Origin: Orobanche coerulescens
Taxonomy: Eukaryota; Streptophyta; Magnoliopsida; Lamiales; Orobanchaceae
Assembly (NCBI GenBank): GCA_033398695.1
Contig: CM065801.1
Coordinates: 2,418,001 to 2,482,000, forward strand
Direction of reading: 5' to 3'
DNA length: 64,000 bases
Part shown: one piece after another, positions 47,620 through 59,977 of the stretch
How positions within the stretch are numbered: the stretch's first letter is position 1
How the letters are laid out: every line of letters starts with the position of its first letter
The notes under the pieces: generated by a model
Told to the model about the DNA's origin: nothing
Seen by the model: the letters and a program-made list of their open reading frames with translations, nothing else
Databases searched by the model: none
Position numbers and translations under genes: made by a program

Positions 47620-48578
47620 ACGGTTCGGTTTCGGTTAACCAGACCGAATTTTTCGGTTAACCGAAACCATAAATGTCATAAAATAGAACTGAAAACCGAT
47701 CGTATAAATTTTTCTAAGCAACTGCAACTGCACCAATTATTTTCGATTCCGGTTCAGTTAACCACAAAAAGCATTTTTTATTTCAATTTAAAAAATTAAA
47801 ATAATATAATATAATTATAAAATATAAAAATATAATTTCATAAATAAAATCTGCTTCCAGTTTAGTTTATAAAATATATTTATTAAATATTATTTTTCAT
47901 TTTATAATTATATAATATAATTACAAAATATAATTTCATAAAAATAGTTTAATTTCCAATTTTAATTTACAAAAATTAAAATAATATAATATAATTATAA
48001 AATAAAAATAATATTTAATAAATATATTTTATAAAACCGGTTTTCGGTTCGAAACCGAACGGATATCGGTTAGACCGAAAACCGAACAAATGATACACAA
48101 TGGAATCGAAAACCGGACCGATAATCGAAATTGCGGTTCCGGTTACCCATACCCTATCCTATTTTATTCGGATCGGTTTCAGGTATTGCCCATTGGGTAA
48201 TCGGGTACCCAATGGGTATTCGGGTACCCGTATACCTATATTTAAGAATATAAATATTTTTAATATATATCATATATACATATAATGTAATTAATAAATT
48301 CAATTTAGTATAATAAATATTTAAAATATAATATTTTATATAAAAATATATATAATTTATAATACAATATTATATTTATGTATAATATATAATAATAACA
48401 TATTTATATAATTCAAATGGGTACGCGGGTCGGGTAATCGGGTCGGGTATTCGAGTAATATACTATACACATACCCTACACATACCCGACCATAAAATTT
48501 CGGGTTCGGCCGAAACCCGACCCAATGTTGGATTTATCCGACGAGTAGGATCGGGTACGGATAAAGTTGACATCCCTA
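47620..48578. mobile_element. Two adjoining hAT-like MITE copies
   Basis: About 47620-48130 has subterminal CGGTTCGGTTTCGGTTAACC and inverted GGTTTTCGGTTCGAAACC repeats. About 48140-48578 ends TTGACATCCCTA and is an inverted relative of the MITE at 57886-58341, sharing CCCTATCCTATTTTATTCGG, AAATTTCGGGTTCGGCC and GATCGGGTACGGATAAA. The left terminus of the second copy is not found, so it is truncated or fused. Confidence 0.6.
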
Positions 48579-49107
48579 CCAGTTGTGTTTTATTTAATTC
48601 TGGATGCATATAAATTTCAGCCATACAAAATTAATCGTTTAGCTCCGTGTCGATAGTCTCATATACTACATATGTTCTCTTATAACTGCAACATTTGGAT
48701 TTTCACGACTGTCAATGTACAAATTTGATTACTAATATCTTCAATTATTTACTTTTAAAAATTATAAAAAGTTGATATTTTGAAAGTATATTTCGAGATG
48801 AATCTAACAAAATCCCACATCACTATATTTTTTCATATGTATAAATCACAAAAGATGGTCAAAAAAAATATATGAACAGTGTAATAATCAACATATTGCA
48901 ATAATAAAAGAACGGAATAAGTATAAATTAAATAGACAGATTACTCTATATGTTCCTGAAAAAATACAGATTATCTCCATGTATTTTATACCAACGTTAC
49001 AAAGTCCTTTTTAAAAACAAAAAATAATAAATGACAATTCAGGCAGACAATAAATAGCGCCAGTCAACGAAAAAGAAGCTTCTCGCAATATATTGTCATG
49101 CTGACAT

Positions 49108-49312
49108 TTATTTAGGAGGGGTGATAGGGACATCCTGAATTACACCCCATACACACTTCGTATTTTATGGGTGTTGTACTGTATGTTTTATAAATAAAAT
49201 ATTTATAATAATATTATAATAAAATTAATAGTAAAACAATACAACAATCATAAAATACGAGTGTATTTGAGGATGTGGTTCAGAGTGTTTGCCCTATCAT
49301 CTCTTTTAATTT
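49108..49312. mobile_element. Palindromic MITE (GGGTGTGGTTC family), copy 2
   Basis: Begins GGAGGGGTGATAGGGACATC and ends GCCCTATCATCTCTTTTAA, with the same central AATAATATTATAATAAAATT segment as the copy at 39215-39422 and several C-to-T-like changes. Another half copy occurs at about 50332-50415. Confidence 0.7.
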
Positions 49313-49534
49313 AGCGCTTATCCCTCACTTCGTTCTTATCGCTTCTTCTACATAGTAGGGGACTTGTCTCTATCTAAAAGCTTCTAATGCGTCTCCACCT
49401 GGATCTTATCCACCATAGAGAAAGTGGCCAAACGTCCATCTTTACACGTCCCCGCCCGCCCCACCACCCCCCCTAGGCCAATTATATTCATTATTTATTT
49501 CCTCACTTGATTTCACAAATATAGTTTGTTTTAA

Positions 49535-49980
49535 ATGAGGATAGCAATGGGACAGGTCGAGACGAATCGGTGAAGACCCAAATCGGCCTACAAAATGAAT
49601 GAATTGGTGCGGATCGATCCACTGCTGGTCGTGGGACCGGTCGGATCGAGCAGCATAGGAAATAATATTACTTTAAATTTAATAAAATAAATATTTTGGT
49701 GATATTTTATCTAGTATTTCATTTTTATAATACATATCACTTATAAAACTTGTCATTATTAAGAAAAATATATAAATATATAAATATATAAACTATATAA
49801 AAATATATATATTAATATATTAAAAATTAAAAAAGATTGTGTGGAGCGGGGCAGGACGGGTACCCACGGGGCAAGATTGGTACCTGACCCGCCCCGCCTC
49901 ACTGCGAGTCGCGGGGCGACCCATACGTCACGTGTCAGGACGGGACAGTGCGGGTCTGGTCAAAATTATCATCCATAGTT
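49535..49980. repeat. GC-rich-ended repeat resembling a hAT MITE
   Basis: Left GGATAGCAATGGGACAGGTC and right GGTCAAAATTATCATCC with CGGGGC/CCCGCCCC-rich subterminal DNA around an AT-rich centre. The structure resembles the other hAT MITEs here, but the termini and duplication were not fixed. Confidence 0.4.
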
Positions 49981-50563
49981 TTAAGTTTAACTTATTGTTT
50001 ATACTTCTCTCGATTTATATTAATTAATATTTTGATTTATTTAAATTTAATTATAAATTATCTCAAAAAAATCTAACTTGCAATTAAAAAATTACTCTTA
50101 GATTCATATTTATACATATTTTTATAAAAATAATATTAAAAATTTTTGTTAATATTTTTTGTGAGATAGATTAAGTGAAAGTCCAGCCGGTAAAAAAGAA
50201 AAAAAATCAATTAATATGAAAAGAATGTAATATTGATTATTGAGTATATTTCTAATTAACTAAAAATATATGCCATCGATCATTACCTCTTACTATATGT
50301 TGTTTTCGGTAGTGGTGTTATAATAAAAAGAAATGATAGGGACACGCCTACTCAACCACACCTCATACACACTCGTACTTTATGCGGTTGTACCGTATAT
50401 TTTACAGATAAAATTTATTATAATTTGCGAAGGCGTTTTAATTTTTAGAGAGGTATAAGTTTATTTGAATATTAACTTAAAGAGTTTTTTTTTCTAATAT
50501 TACGAATAAAGTCTATTTTTATCAAAGTGATTGTATTTAATTAATGGGTATTATATTCATTGG

Positions 50564-50565
<2 letters not shown>

Positions 50566-50619
<54 letters not shown>

Positions 50620-50806
50620 TCGTACATAATATGTAATAAGTAGTGTGCATTGGTGCTTTGACTATATATAGTGAGATATATGTAAACACTTAAACTTAAA
50701 CACACTATCTCACTCATTAATATCAACCATCGGATTAAAGGTATGACGTCATCCCAACATTGATATGACGTCATCTCAACATTGGTATAAATGACGTCAT
50801 CCCAAC

Positions 50807-50840
<34 letters not shown>
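50566..50840. repeat. Two long (AT)n microsatellites around GACGTCAT motif repeats
   Basis: (AT)n runs lie at about 50566-50614 and 50809-50840. Between them ATGACGTCATCCCAACATT-type phrases occur three times, each holding the palindrome TGACGTCA or a near match. Confidence 0.85.
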
Positions 50841-50842
<2 letters not shown>

Positions 50843-51198
50843 GTTCCGCCGAAGGTTGATGAATGACTATGGATCTTCCCATAATCGATTGCGTATAAAT
50901 GAAATCTAGCAAAGATGAATTGTCTACACTCTTAAGCCCGAATCTTAAGAACCGTTTGAAATATACACCCAACGACTCGAACGGACTTTTGTTCAACAAC
51001 GAAGACCCAAGTTAAAGATGCCACAAATGGGGATGATCATTGAGCCGATGACGAATCTAACGATGAAACACAAGAATGAGAGACAACTAAAGAGCCACGA
51101 ACTCACAATACTATTATCATAAAGATGTCAAATTTCAAGTCTTACAAAGTCTTTATATCAACTAAGAGGAAATCCTAATTCCAGATAAACCATAATAA

Positions 51199-53057
51199 GG
51201 GGGTGGCGATGGGATATGGTATGGGCACGGCATGGTTGATGCCGAGCGGCAACACCGCTGCCACTGTTACGGCATGCCTGCGGCATGGGCTCTCTCGGCA
51301 ATCTTTGCCGTTGAGGCATGGGGAAGAATATGACCGTTGAAATGTGACCGTTGTGGTTTTGGGACCGTTTGGCATTTAAACAAAAAAAAAATCCCTTTAT
51401 AAATCACCTGCAATTCACATTTTATTTACCATATTTTCACACAAACAATTCACATTTATTTTACCATGTCATCCTCCTCCTCTTCTTCATCCGAGGACGA
51501 GTTAATTTTTCCCGCCGACTCTTCCGAACTATTGTTATCTGGTAGTACCCTATCAACCTATTTAGCCGTGTACGATTCCATTGAAGACACGACAAGCACT
51601 ACCGAAACCCGGAGTCTGTCACCCGTTTTCGTGAAAAAACTTTACGAACTCTAATGAATGACTATTTCGTCGAACGACCAAAGTTTCCCGCCCATGTTTT
51701 TCGTGACCGTTTTCGTATGAATAAAAGCTTGTTTTTAAGAATTGTTGGTGACGTTGAAGCGAATTTCGAATGGTTTCAAGAGGGCCAAGACGCGAGGGAA
51801 AAAAAAGTTTCACGGCGTTACAAAAATGCACATCGATCATTCGGCAACTCGCAACGGGTGAACCTCCGAATAGATTTGATGACTATTTAAACATGGCACG
51901 AAGAACGTCAGGTTAACCTTCTCATTTTTATTTATTTAATTCGTTTTTTTATAAACTTTTCGTTATTTTTTTATTTAATATTTAATATTTTGTAGGAGAA
52001 TGCCTTGATCATTTTTGTCATGCGATAATTGAATTATATAGTCGAGAGTTCTTACGTAGGCCGAAAACCATGACGTTGCACGCTTATTCGAGGCACATGA
52101 AGAAAAACATCACATTCCTGGAATGCTTAGTAGCATTGATTGTACACATTTCGTTTGGCGAAATTGTCCTAGACATTTGAAAGGCCAATATAAGAGAGGT
52201 GATCACTAATACCCGACTATTATGCTTGAAGCCGTCGCTTCAAATGATTTGTGGATTTGGCATTAGTTTTTTGGTCCTCCCGGTGCAAACAACGATATCA
52301 ATGTTTTGAATCAGTCTCCATTGTATCTTACGGAGCTAAATGGAACGGCGTCAAACAGTTCATTTTCTGTAAATGGACGGCTTTACAAACGTGGATATTA
52401 TCTTACCGATGGAATCTATCCTACGTATTCAACGTTTGTTAAAGCATATAAGTATCCCACTGACCCGAAGAAAAAGAGATTCAAGAAGCTACAAGAGTCT
52501 GCAAGAAAGGATGTCGAATGAGCTTTTGGTCGTCTTAAGGGAAAATGAATGATTCTCAGTCGTCCTCTCCGGGCTATGTCGGTCGAAAAGATTCGACAAC
52601 TCGTTTATACGTGTATTATATTTCACAATATGATTTTAAAAGACGACCAGATGGCAATATCACCGGTTCATATAATGGATCAGCCGGTCGCGCCAGTTTA
52701 TTACGAGAGTGTACTACCGAAGTTACTCGATTAAGATATCCATTACCGTCTCCGATATGATCTTATGGAGCATGTAGCGGCTCAAGACTTACCATACCTC
52801 GATGAATAGTGATTTCCTTTTTTTCTAATAAGTTTTATGTAATTTTCTTTTAATTATTAATGAAATATTATGTTTTTATTAAATTGTTTAATATAATTAT
52901 GAATATAAAAAATAAAAAAATAAAATTAGGTGAGGCATGGGATCATGGTTGCCACTAAAAAACTATGGTGAGGTATGAGAGACATGAATGAGGTGAAATG
53001 ATATTATTAGTGGGTAGTGAGGCATGAGGGAGGCATGGGATCATGACTGCCACCACC
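51199..53057 (+). mobile_element. PIF/Harbinger transposon with TAA duplications and a dead transposase
   Basis: The left end GGGGGTGGCGATGGGA and the inverted right end GGTGGTGGCAGTCATG are imperfect terminal repeats. TAA flanks both sides (51196-51198 and 53058-53060), the PIF/Harbinger target. GGCATGGGATCATG-type subterminal repeats occur on the right. The element is 1859 bp and encodes a HARBI1-like transposase (separate entry). No Myb-like second ORF was seen. Confidence 0.88.
51466..52809 (+). pseudogene. HARBI1-like DDE transposase/nuclease pseudogene
   Basis: Ordered matches across frames are MNDYFVERPKFPAHVFRDRF (N-terminal helical region); [20 protein letters not shown] with the first catalytic Asp; [18 protein letters not shown] with the second Asp; and VE*AFGRLKGK* where the third acidic residue is Glu. 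The C-terminus reads YDLMEHVAAQDLPYLDE and stops at 52807-52809. At least four in-frame stops and at least one frameshift (near 51650-51800, where the frame changes) disable it. The stops in AFGRLK and after GK correspond to CGA-to-TGA and TGG-to-TGA changes, as expected from methylcytosine decay. It would cut and join DNA at TWA targets if intact. Confidence 0.88.
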
Positions 53058-53169
53058 TAAAATTCTAGTCAAAGTATGAACTCAAAATCAGTTAATTACC
53101 GTTAAAAGACCTTATTTCGGCCATTATATGTCTTAGTTTCGTGGCCTATTAAGCTAAGAAAATAAAATT

Positions 53170-54010
53170 ATATAATCTTCAAGATTCGATTTTGTTGATA
53201 GTCAATCCGCCCTGGCATCCACGCATGCACTCCCCGTCAGCTCAACCAGCCCGATTAAGGAGGACCAGAAGACAAAAGAACCGATTTCCGAATAAACCGG
53301 CCGGACAGAGTAACAAGGAGGACCGATCGAGTATACCAATTCACTTTCAAGTCCCGTCATGACAGGACCGAGCAGAACAGTTAGAGATTGGGGGCCGACC
53401 CCACGACCGACCCCGAGCGGGGATGACAAACAGGACCGACCAGGCCCACACCAAACATGCTCCAAGGCCCCATTATAACAAGGCCGGGAAGAGCAGCTGG
53501 AGACCCGGAGGCCGACCCCAGAACCGACCACAACGGATAATCATCGCCAAAAGCATGCGTAACAGGCACACAAGACATGCAAAACAGGCACATAGGACAG
53601 TTAATGCACTTTGTCCTTCCTCTTCCCAAAGCGACCCCCAAATACCGCCACGTGTCTAAGGCGTTCTCTCCCCCCGAGAGGTGTTTGGAAGTATTTCCAA
53701 ACATTCTCCCGCTGTCGGCCTTCTGATTGGCCAAGACTTTCTATATATAGAAGGAATGTATGATAAAAAGGGACTTTTGAAAAAGAGAATAATTGGACCC
53801 AAAAAGAAATACAGGAGACTTGTAATAGAAAAAAACAAAATAAACCGGCATCAAAATTCAGCTCGGCTCTATCTCAAAATATCACACGATCATCAATAAA
53901 ATTTATTTATCCTATTCATTTGGCTTTTTATTGTTTACTACGTGGTTTCGATTTACCTAATTCAAGTTAGCACACATTTCGTTGATCAAATTGGATATCA
54001 ACAGGCTCAA
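53170..54010 (+). repeat. Putative solo LTR with GC-rich upstream region, TATA box and poly(A) signal
   Basis: The GC-rich segment (53200-53560) contains duplicated GACCGACC / CGGGAAGAGCAG-like units. A TATA-like CTATATATAGAAGG follows at about 53742-53755, then AATAAAATTTATTT near 53895. This order is that of a U3-R-U5 LTR. Start near TGTTGATAG (53191) and end near TTAGCACA (about 53970) are guesses. No duplication or partner LTR is visible. Confidence 0.4.
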
Positions 54011-55690
54011 ATCGAATTGACAAAATGTGGGTTGCTGGAACCGCCTTCTACAATGGACCTTGCGCCCAAACTTCTTGAATTAATTCATGCAAGCCTCCTT
54101 AAGGTTCTTAGCTCGGAGCTTTTGTACGACACCACATAAAATTTGATTGGTTCTTCAAACACTGGATCACGAGCTGCATCAAACTTATCTATATATATAT
54201 ATATATAAATTGAGTTCCATATATTAATGTGAGCATTTATGTCATAAGCTAGAGTCATTCATATCAATTGAAATATTGTTAATCTCTAAATCTTTTTTTA
54301 AAAGATTTAAAGAGCTTTTACAAACCACAATTAAAAAAAATGCAAGAATAAAAAATGTATGCATACTTGTTCAATGCCATAAGCTAAATTAATTCAACCA
54401 ACTAAAACATGTCAAAGTCTCATTATTAAATTTGAAGAATTTCTATAGTCATATCACACAAAGTGTGGTTATTGTTTAACTCTTTCAACTTCTTCTTTGA
54501 GATATTTATACTCCCTTATAAACAAACCAAAAAGTCACACAACTCACTCACAAAAAGCAGTCACACCTCCACCTCCCGTAAAGCATTCTTCACGCCACGA
54601 CCACTGTAACCGTTGCCAACATCAATCGCTTTCATGCCGACACCACCGAATATTAATTCAATAGGTGGTGTTTCAAGCTTGGGTGGTTTCGTTGTTGTTT
54701 TAGTGGTTCCGCCACCGATATACCAAACTTGAAATCTCAAACAATTTTCTTATAAATAATTAAACAACTAAAACGTTTCTATTCAAAATAGTCTACAGAG
54801 ACCTACAAACCATGAGATATCCAAAATATTATATAATTAAATTGTCAATTCCTACCAAATCTTTAAGAAATAAAGACGACATCGAGTTCTTTATAGCCAA
54901 AATAATGGATCGATTGCCAAGATGGGTTTTAAATATTGATGAGTATCAAAGGAATTGAGCTAAGGGTGTCCACATCGTTGGTTCTACCTTCTCGACCACC
55001 GAAACCCCACCACCTTCGCCATAACCGCCGTCAGCCACTGAAATATCGAGATCTAAACACAAAACCAAAACCCGAGTTTAACTTACTTATAAGCTCGAAA
55101 CACATTCTACGGGAGACCCGAGATTCCAGCGATGGAGGTTTGTTGGTGGTGGTTTGGCGACAAGGGTGTGGTTACGTGGTGGTTTTGGCCGGTGTTAGGT
55201 TGTTGGTGGATGATGGTTTAGTGAGAGAAATGAAAGGGTCGTATATGTTTTGTGATCAGGAAAAAAAGTGTGTTTTTGGGTGGAGGATACAACTTACAAG
55301 TAGTTAATTTTGATAGATAAAATAAAATTAAAGAAAGTAATATGAAAGGACAAAAATACCCTCTTATTTAACAGTCAAACTAACGGAGTTAGGAAATTCG
55401 GATCAAACCCGAAATGAATGTTTCACTTTTTGGGGCAATTCTATATATACTCAACTTAAACATAATAATTTCATAAAATTTTTTAAAGGCATTGTGCTTA
55501 TGCACCAAAAATTTGTGCTTTGGGGAAATATGGTATTTTGATTTTCAGATTGGGTAAATATGGAATTATACTTTCACTTTTGGACCAAACCTAAAACTTT
55601 TTGAAAATTTGGACTGGAAATGAAATACCCGCAAACCACAAGGACTAAAAATGTAGTTAACTCTAATTTTAAAGGATAGTAATTTGTGTC
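54010..55690. other. Intergenic DNA with GGTGGT-rich fragments, no gene recognised
   Basis: Low-complexity GGTGGTTT/CCACCACC stretches at about 54560-54720 and 54985-55210 sit in partly inverted orientation and might be captured exon scraps. A 123-codon frame at 54936-55307 has no recognisable domain. Confidence 0.35.
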
Positions 55691-57771
55691 ATCGATTGAA
55701 ATGGAAGCGTCTGAGATGTTAGACATTAAATTTTTTTGATTATATCCGAGGAAAATAAAGATGGTTTTAACTAATTTTAAAAATTTACAAATTTAAAAAT
55801 TTGTGGTTATACAGTTTTGAGAACACGCATACCACGAATTACATGCACATGACGCAAAATAACATTATTTACATAAAAAAATACTCAATAAACAACTAAG
55901 AGTGCAACTTTTTTACATCTAAAAATATAAACAACTAAGGAGTAAGAGTGAAACATGTAATAAAAATCATAATATTTGCCATAAGGATTTTAAAGTATAA
56001 AAATGTGTGAGAAAAATTATTTCAAATACGTAGCATCGTAGGCGTAATAAGTGTTTGATTAAATGGCAACAAATCATTCATTTTAGATGATCGTACGTAT
56101 TTGGTAACTTGACTATATAGATATCAATTCGATATCTTAATATATTATATATGAACCCATTGTTTGAAATCTACCTCATATAGTACCCCACATATTGACG
56201 CTAGAATGCACCACCGAATAAGCTATATATGATAGTTCGATGCTAGTAATTAAAAAATAGTTCGTATTGACTTCTGTAAACACGAACAAATGTTTTGCTT
56301 CAGTGAGATATAATCCATCTTAAAAAATGCACATGTAATTTTTTTATGTTGTTAGTATCATGGATAAATATGTTGCACATTTTGAGTACAAATCATTTTA
56401 ACCTGTCAATAACCCAGCCTAGGACATACCTGATATTAAATACGTTATATAAAAATACGATGTTTTAACTTAGAATAATTTCACTCGAAAAACAAAAACT
56501 GTGAATGTTTGGACCTTGAAATAATATGTAATATAAATATGATATTCGGTATTATCGAAAATAATGTACCCGTGCTTTAGGGTGAATAAAGCCCGTGCAT
56601 CGCACGGGCCATGATGTCTCGTTATAAACAAAATTCAACATATGAAGTGAATAAAATTCATTTACAATCATGTGTTCATATACAACTAAAAAATATTAAT
56701 ATTTTCGATGTACAATCATTGAATTATGCATCATAAGTGAGCGCATTAGATTATTATATGCATCATATCTATTTTGCGAAATAAAATCTATATAGACAGA
56801 ATAAAAATTCATAAAAAGCATCTAACAATGGATCGGACAAATTGATTAGTGAAATATTAATGTTTTGAATGTTGTCAATCTTGCAGTCTTAGCTTGCTTG
56901 ATAAGTGTTTATCAAGACACATTAAATCATCTCCGATATTGTAAATTTTACTTGGGTGGTGAAGGGTCGAGGAATTTAAATGGTCGCCCAATATTGAAGA
57001 AGTCGTTCAAGAACTAGAGATAATGATAGACGATCTTGGTTCTTGCGACAAAATGAATGTTATTAGTATATTTGGTTACCTGCCGAAAATGATACATGTT
57101 AAGTTCGTAGCTTAGAAGAAATTGTATCAACTATCATCGAGAATGATGTGGAGGGTGACAAGGACGATGATACAATACATTTGGAACCAGTCATGAGGAA
57201 GAAAGCCCTTATAGAATCCAGAACGCTTCAAACAGTACCAAAAATTGGATGAGATAAGTTTAGAAGGGCTCCATCGAAAAATTATTAATTTATGATATTG
57301 ATTGGACCATTTTTTTTATACAGTGTTTTTTTTTTGAAAAATAATAATCATATTATCTTATCAAAATTGGTAAATCTTTAAACTGACCTAAGGCCCGACC
57401 GAATAAAATTACTATTTTAGAGAGTTTATTAATTTGCAAAGAAAAATTATATTTTTTTCTACTGAACTTTGATACTTATTCAAAAAATAAAAATAACACT
57501 TAATTCAGAAAAAAAAAAAAATTTAGTTCAATCTTCTTCACCAGCTCAGCAAATTATTAAATTAATTAGCATTTTAAAACATCCAATGGCGAACTTTTGC
57601 CTTGATAACATAAATAATGCTACTTTCCCAATTCACTTGACAACAAGGGTGACAATCTGTATACGTGGCATGATCCTGTGAAGTGAGATAAAAGTGAAAT
57701 GTCACAATCACATTTATCTCACTTCATCTATGATCGGCGCCGTTGTCATACACAAATCAACCTCGCTGCCG
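55690..57771. other. AT-rich intergenic DNA with a Helitron-type hairpin
   Basis: A perfect hairpin GCCCGTGC-ATC-GCACGGGC lies at 56591-56609, the kind found near Helitron 3' ends; the matching 5' end was not located. A short frame near 56975-57070 (KWSPNIEEVVQELEIMIDD) vaguely resembles a protein-kinase C-lobe end, but it is isolated and not called a gene. Confidence 0.4.
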
Positions 57772-58843
57772 TCAATCATGAAAGATTATTCTGATAACAT
57801 TTTCCCTAATTGTATCCAGATTAGGTTTCCACCCTTTCCGCGATATTTTCCTGCTCAAAGATTGAGGCCTCCCTTCCAAAATCTCTAGGGATGTCAATTT
57901 TATCCGTACCCGATTCTACCCGTCGGATAAACCCGAAATCGGATCGGGTTTTGGCCGAACCCGAAATTTTATGGTTGGGTATGGGTAGGGTAAGGGTATA
58001 GTATATTACCCGAATACCCGACCCGATTACGGCCGCGTACTCCGTTGAATTATATAAATATATTATTATTATATATTATACATAAATATTATATTGTATT
58101 ATAAATTATATATATTATTATATAAAATATTATATTTTAAATATTTATTATACTAAATTGAATTTATTAATTACATTATATGATATATATTAAAAATATT
58201 TATATTCTTAAATATAGGGTATACGAATGCTAGAATCGTTAGTGCCGATTCGATGGGTAATACCCGAACCCGATCCGAATCAAATAGGATAGGGTATGGA
58301 GGAGGCATACCCGTACCCTACCCGACCCATTGACATCCCTAAAAATCTCCATAAAATAATCCGGTTTAATCCCATACCTCCTACCCTCATCTCTCCTGTC
58401 AGCTGCCAAACAGTACTTCCTCCTCTTCTTCGTCTTCTCCTTCTTCTTCTTATCCATCAAAACGGCGCCGTGTGAAGCAGGACGAATTCTCACGAACAAA
58501 GGTAAGAGCCCCTCGCAAGATAAAATCGCGCGTGATTTGGAAACAGACTTCGTCTTCACCAATAGCTTCCGAGATTCTTCAGATGATAAAGGCTCTGGTC
58601 TGCCTTTTCTGACCGGTATCATGACGTAGATTTTTTAGCCTCCAGCTTCTGATCCGCCGGCAATGGAGTAATTGGTTCCTCCCCGCCCGAAACTGTCTGA
58701 AATTCTACCACGACTTCACGCGGGTGTTCGAGCATGAGTTCCGCAACCGTGAGAGGCTGGTCGTACGTGAAAACGGAGCCGTCTGATAAGATGACTTTTC
58801 CGGCGGCGGCAGCTGAGACACCGTGCGGGGCGGCGTTTCCCAT
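57772..58843 (-). pseudogene. PADRE/DUF4228 family gene broken by a frameshift and a MITE
   Basis: The minus strand starts MGNAAPHG at 58843 (Met-Gly-Asn, a myristoylation-type start). It continues through GKVILSDGSVFTYDQPLTVA, EHPREVVVEF and LPADQKLEAKK to about 58630. One base is missing from an A-run (T-run on the plus strand at 58631-58636). The frame resumes as VMIPVRKGRPEPLSSEESRK and runs to YFMEI, where a hAT MITE (57886-58341) interrupts it. Beyond the MITE the frame continues exactly across the 8-bp duplication as LEGRPQSLSRKISRKGWKP and ends TIRENVIRIIFHD at 57772. The order is characteristic of plant PADRE proteins, small and stress-induced with poorly known biochemistry. It may be a recent loss, or a homopolymer error plus a real MITE allele. 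Confidence 0.85.
57886..58341. mobile_element. hAT-type MITE inserted in the PADRE coding sequence
   Basis: Termini TAGGGATGTCAAT and ATTGACATCCCTA are perfect 13-bp inverted repeats. The exact 8-bp duplication AAAATCTC lies at 57878-57885 and 58342-58349. It is 456 bp and non-coding, with GGGTACGG/CCCGACCC subterminal repeats and an AT-rich middle. A relative in the opposite orientation ends at 48578. Confidence 0.93.
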
Positions 58844-58849
58844 TTTTGT

Positions 58850-59630
58850 TGGTGGCGGATCGAGGGATGGAAGGTTTTTTATTTAATAAAGGAGATTAGT
58901 TGAGTTTAAATGGGATTAGTAAAAGCATGCGTTTGTTTTGCGTTATAATTATACATGGTATAAGAGCCTTGCTAACCCTTGAGCCGTAGAGCTCGTGCCG
59001 TGGGAAAAAGTTGGTCTGGCGTCGTGAAAATCTCCATGGCACTGTAAATTAGCGGCTACATTCCTAGTATCAACGCACAAGATTAAGTGCCGTCGAACTT
59101 TTTTTTACATAAAATAAAACATACACAATATTAACTAAAATAAACTTCATTAATTAAAATAACACACACTACAATTTAAAAAGAAAAAAGAAAAAAAAGT
59201 GCATGAAAAAAAAGAAGAGGTATAACTTATACAAAACCCAAACACACATACAAATGTACAAAGCCCAAGTCCAAAAATGAATAATAAAAAAAAAGTTGGG
59301 TCATCTTCTTCCTGTTTTTTCTTCCTTTACCTGCAAAACAAAACCAAAAAAGAAAGAAAAAAACACAAATACAAACACAACACAACATACAAACACAACA
59401 CACGAACACAACAAAAAACCCACCAAAAAAGAAAAAAGAAAAAAAAAAAAAAAAACACCGCGCTGGCTGGCCATCACGGCGCAACAGCCTACGGCGCCAA
59501 CCACGGTGTCGTGCGCCGACCGATTTTTTGGGCTGGAGCTATGGCGCGAGATTACCAGCCTACGGTACCTCACGCTCTAATTAGAGGGGAGTGAAAGAAA
59601 GTATGGGACAAAGTTAAACTGCCCCCAACT
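58850..59630. other. 5' flank of the PADRE gene; repeat-like DNA with GC-rich ends
   Basis: About 58955-59600 has GC-rich outer parts (GAGCCGTAGAGCTCGTGCCG, GCCTACGGTACCTCACGCTC) around an A-rich core, like a DNA transposon, but the termini do not pair convincingly. Open frames across the A-rich core are Lys-rich artefacts. Confidence 0.35.
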
Positions 59631-59635
59631 TTGAG

Positions 59636-59977
59636 ATATTCTTTAATCACTCTGGAGTTATTTATAAAAGTTGTTATTTATATTAAATAGGTGTAGTTTT
59701 TTATTGTAGTGGTTTTTTATTGTTTTTTTTTAAATTATTATTTTTTCTGTTTTTTTAATTGTTTTTTACTGTTTTTTAAGAAAAAAATATATGTGATATT
59801 AATATTAAAAGCCGGAAGTTCTTATTTAAAATTCGTAAATAAAAAAAATAAAAAAAATAATTTTGAAATTTATTTGTAAACGGTTTTAATAAAAAAAATG
59901 AAATATTATTTTACATGAAGAAAAAAAAAGTTGAATAATTTTTTTAAATATAGATTTTTTTAAAACCTTCTAGTTGT
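59636..59977. repeat. Truncated copy of the 44-45 kb fold-back element
   Basis: Shares AATAGGTGTAGTTTT, AAAAGCCGGAAGTTCTTATT, AAATTCGTAAATAAA and TTAAAACCTTCTAGTTGT in the same order as the left arm at 44031-44430. It stops exactly where a CACTACGCC motif begins, suggesting a later insertion or recombination at that point. Confidence 0.75.

Noticed and set aside
59277..59594. Lys/Thr-rich frames on both strands
   Set aside because: Produced by an A-rich, ACACAA-repeat tract; low complexity.
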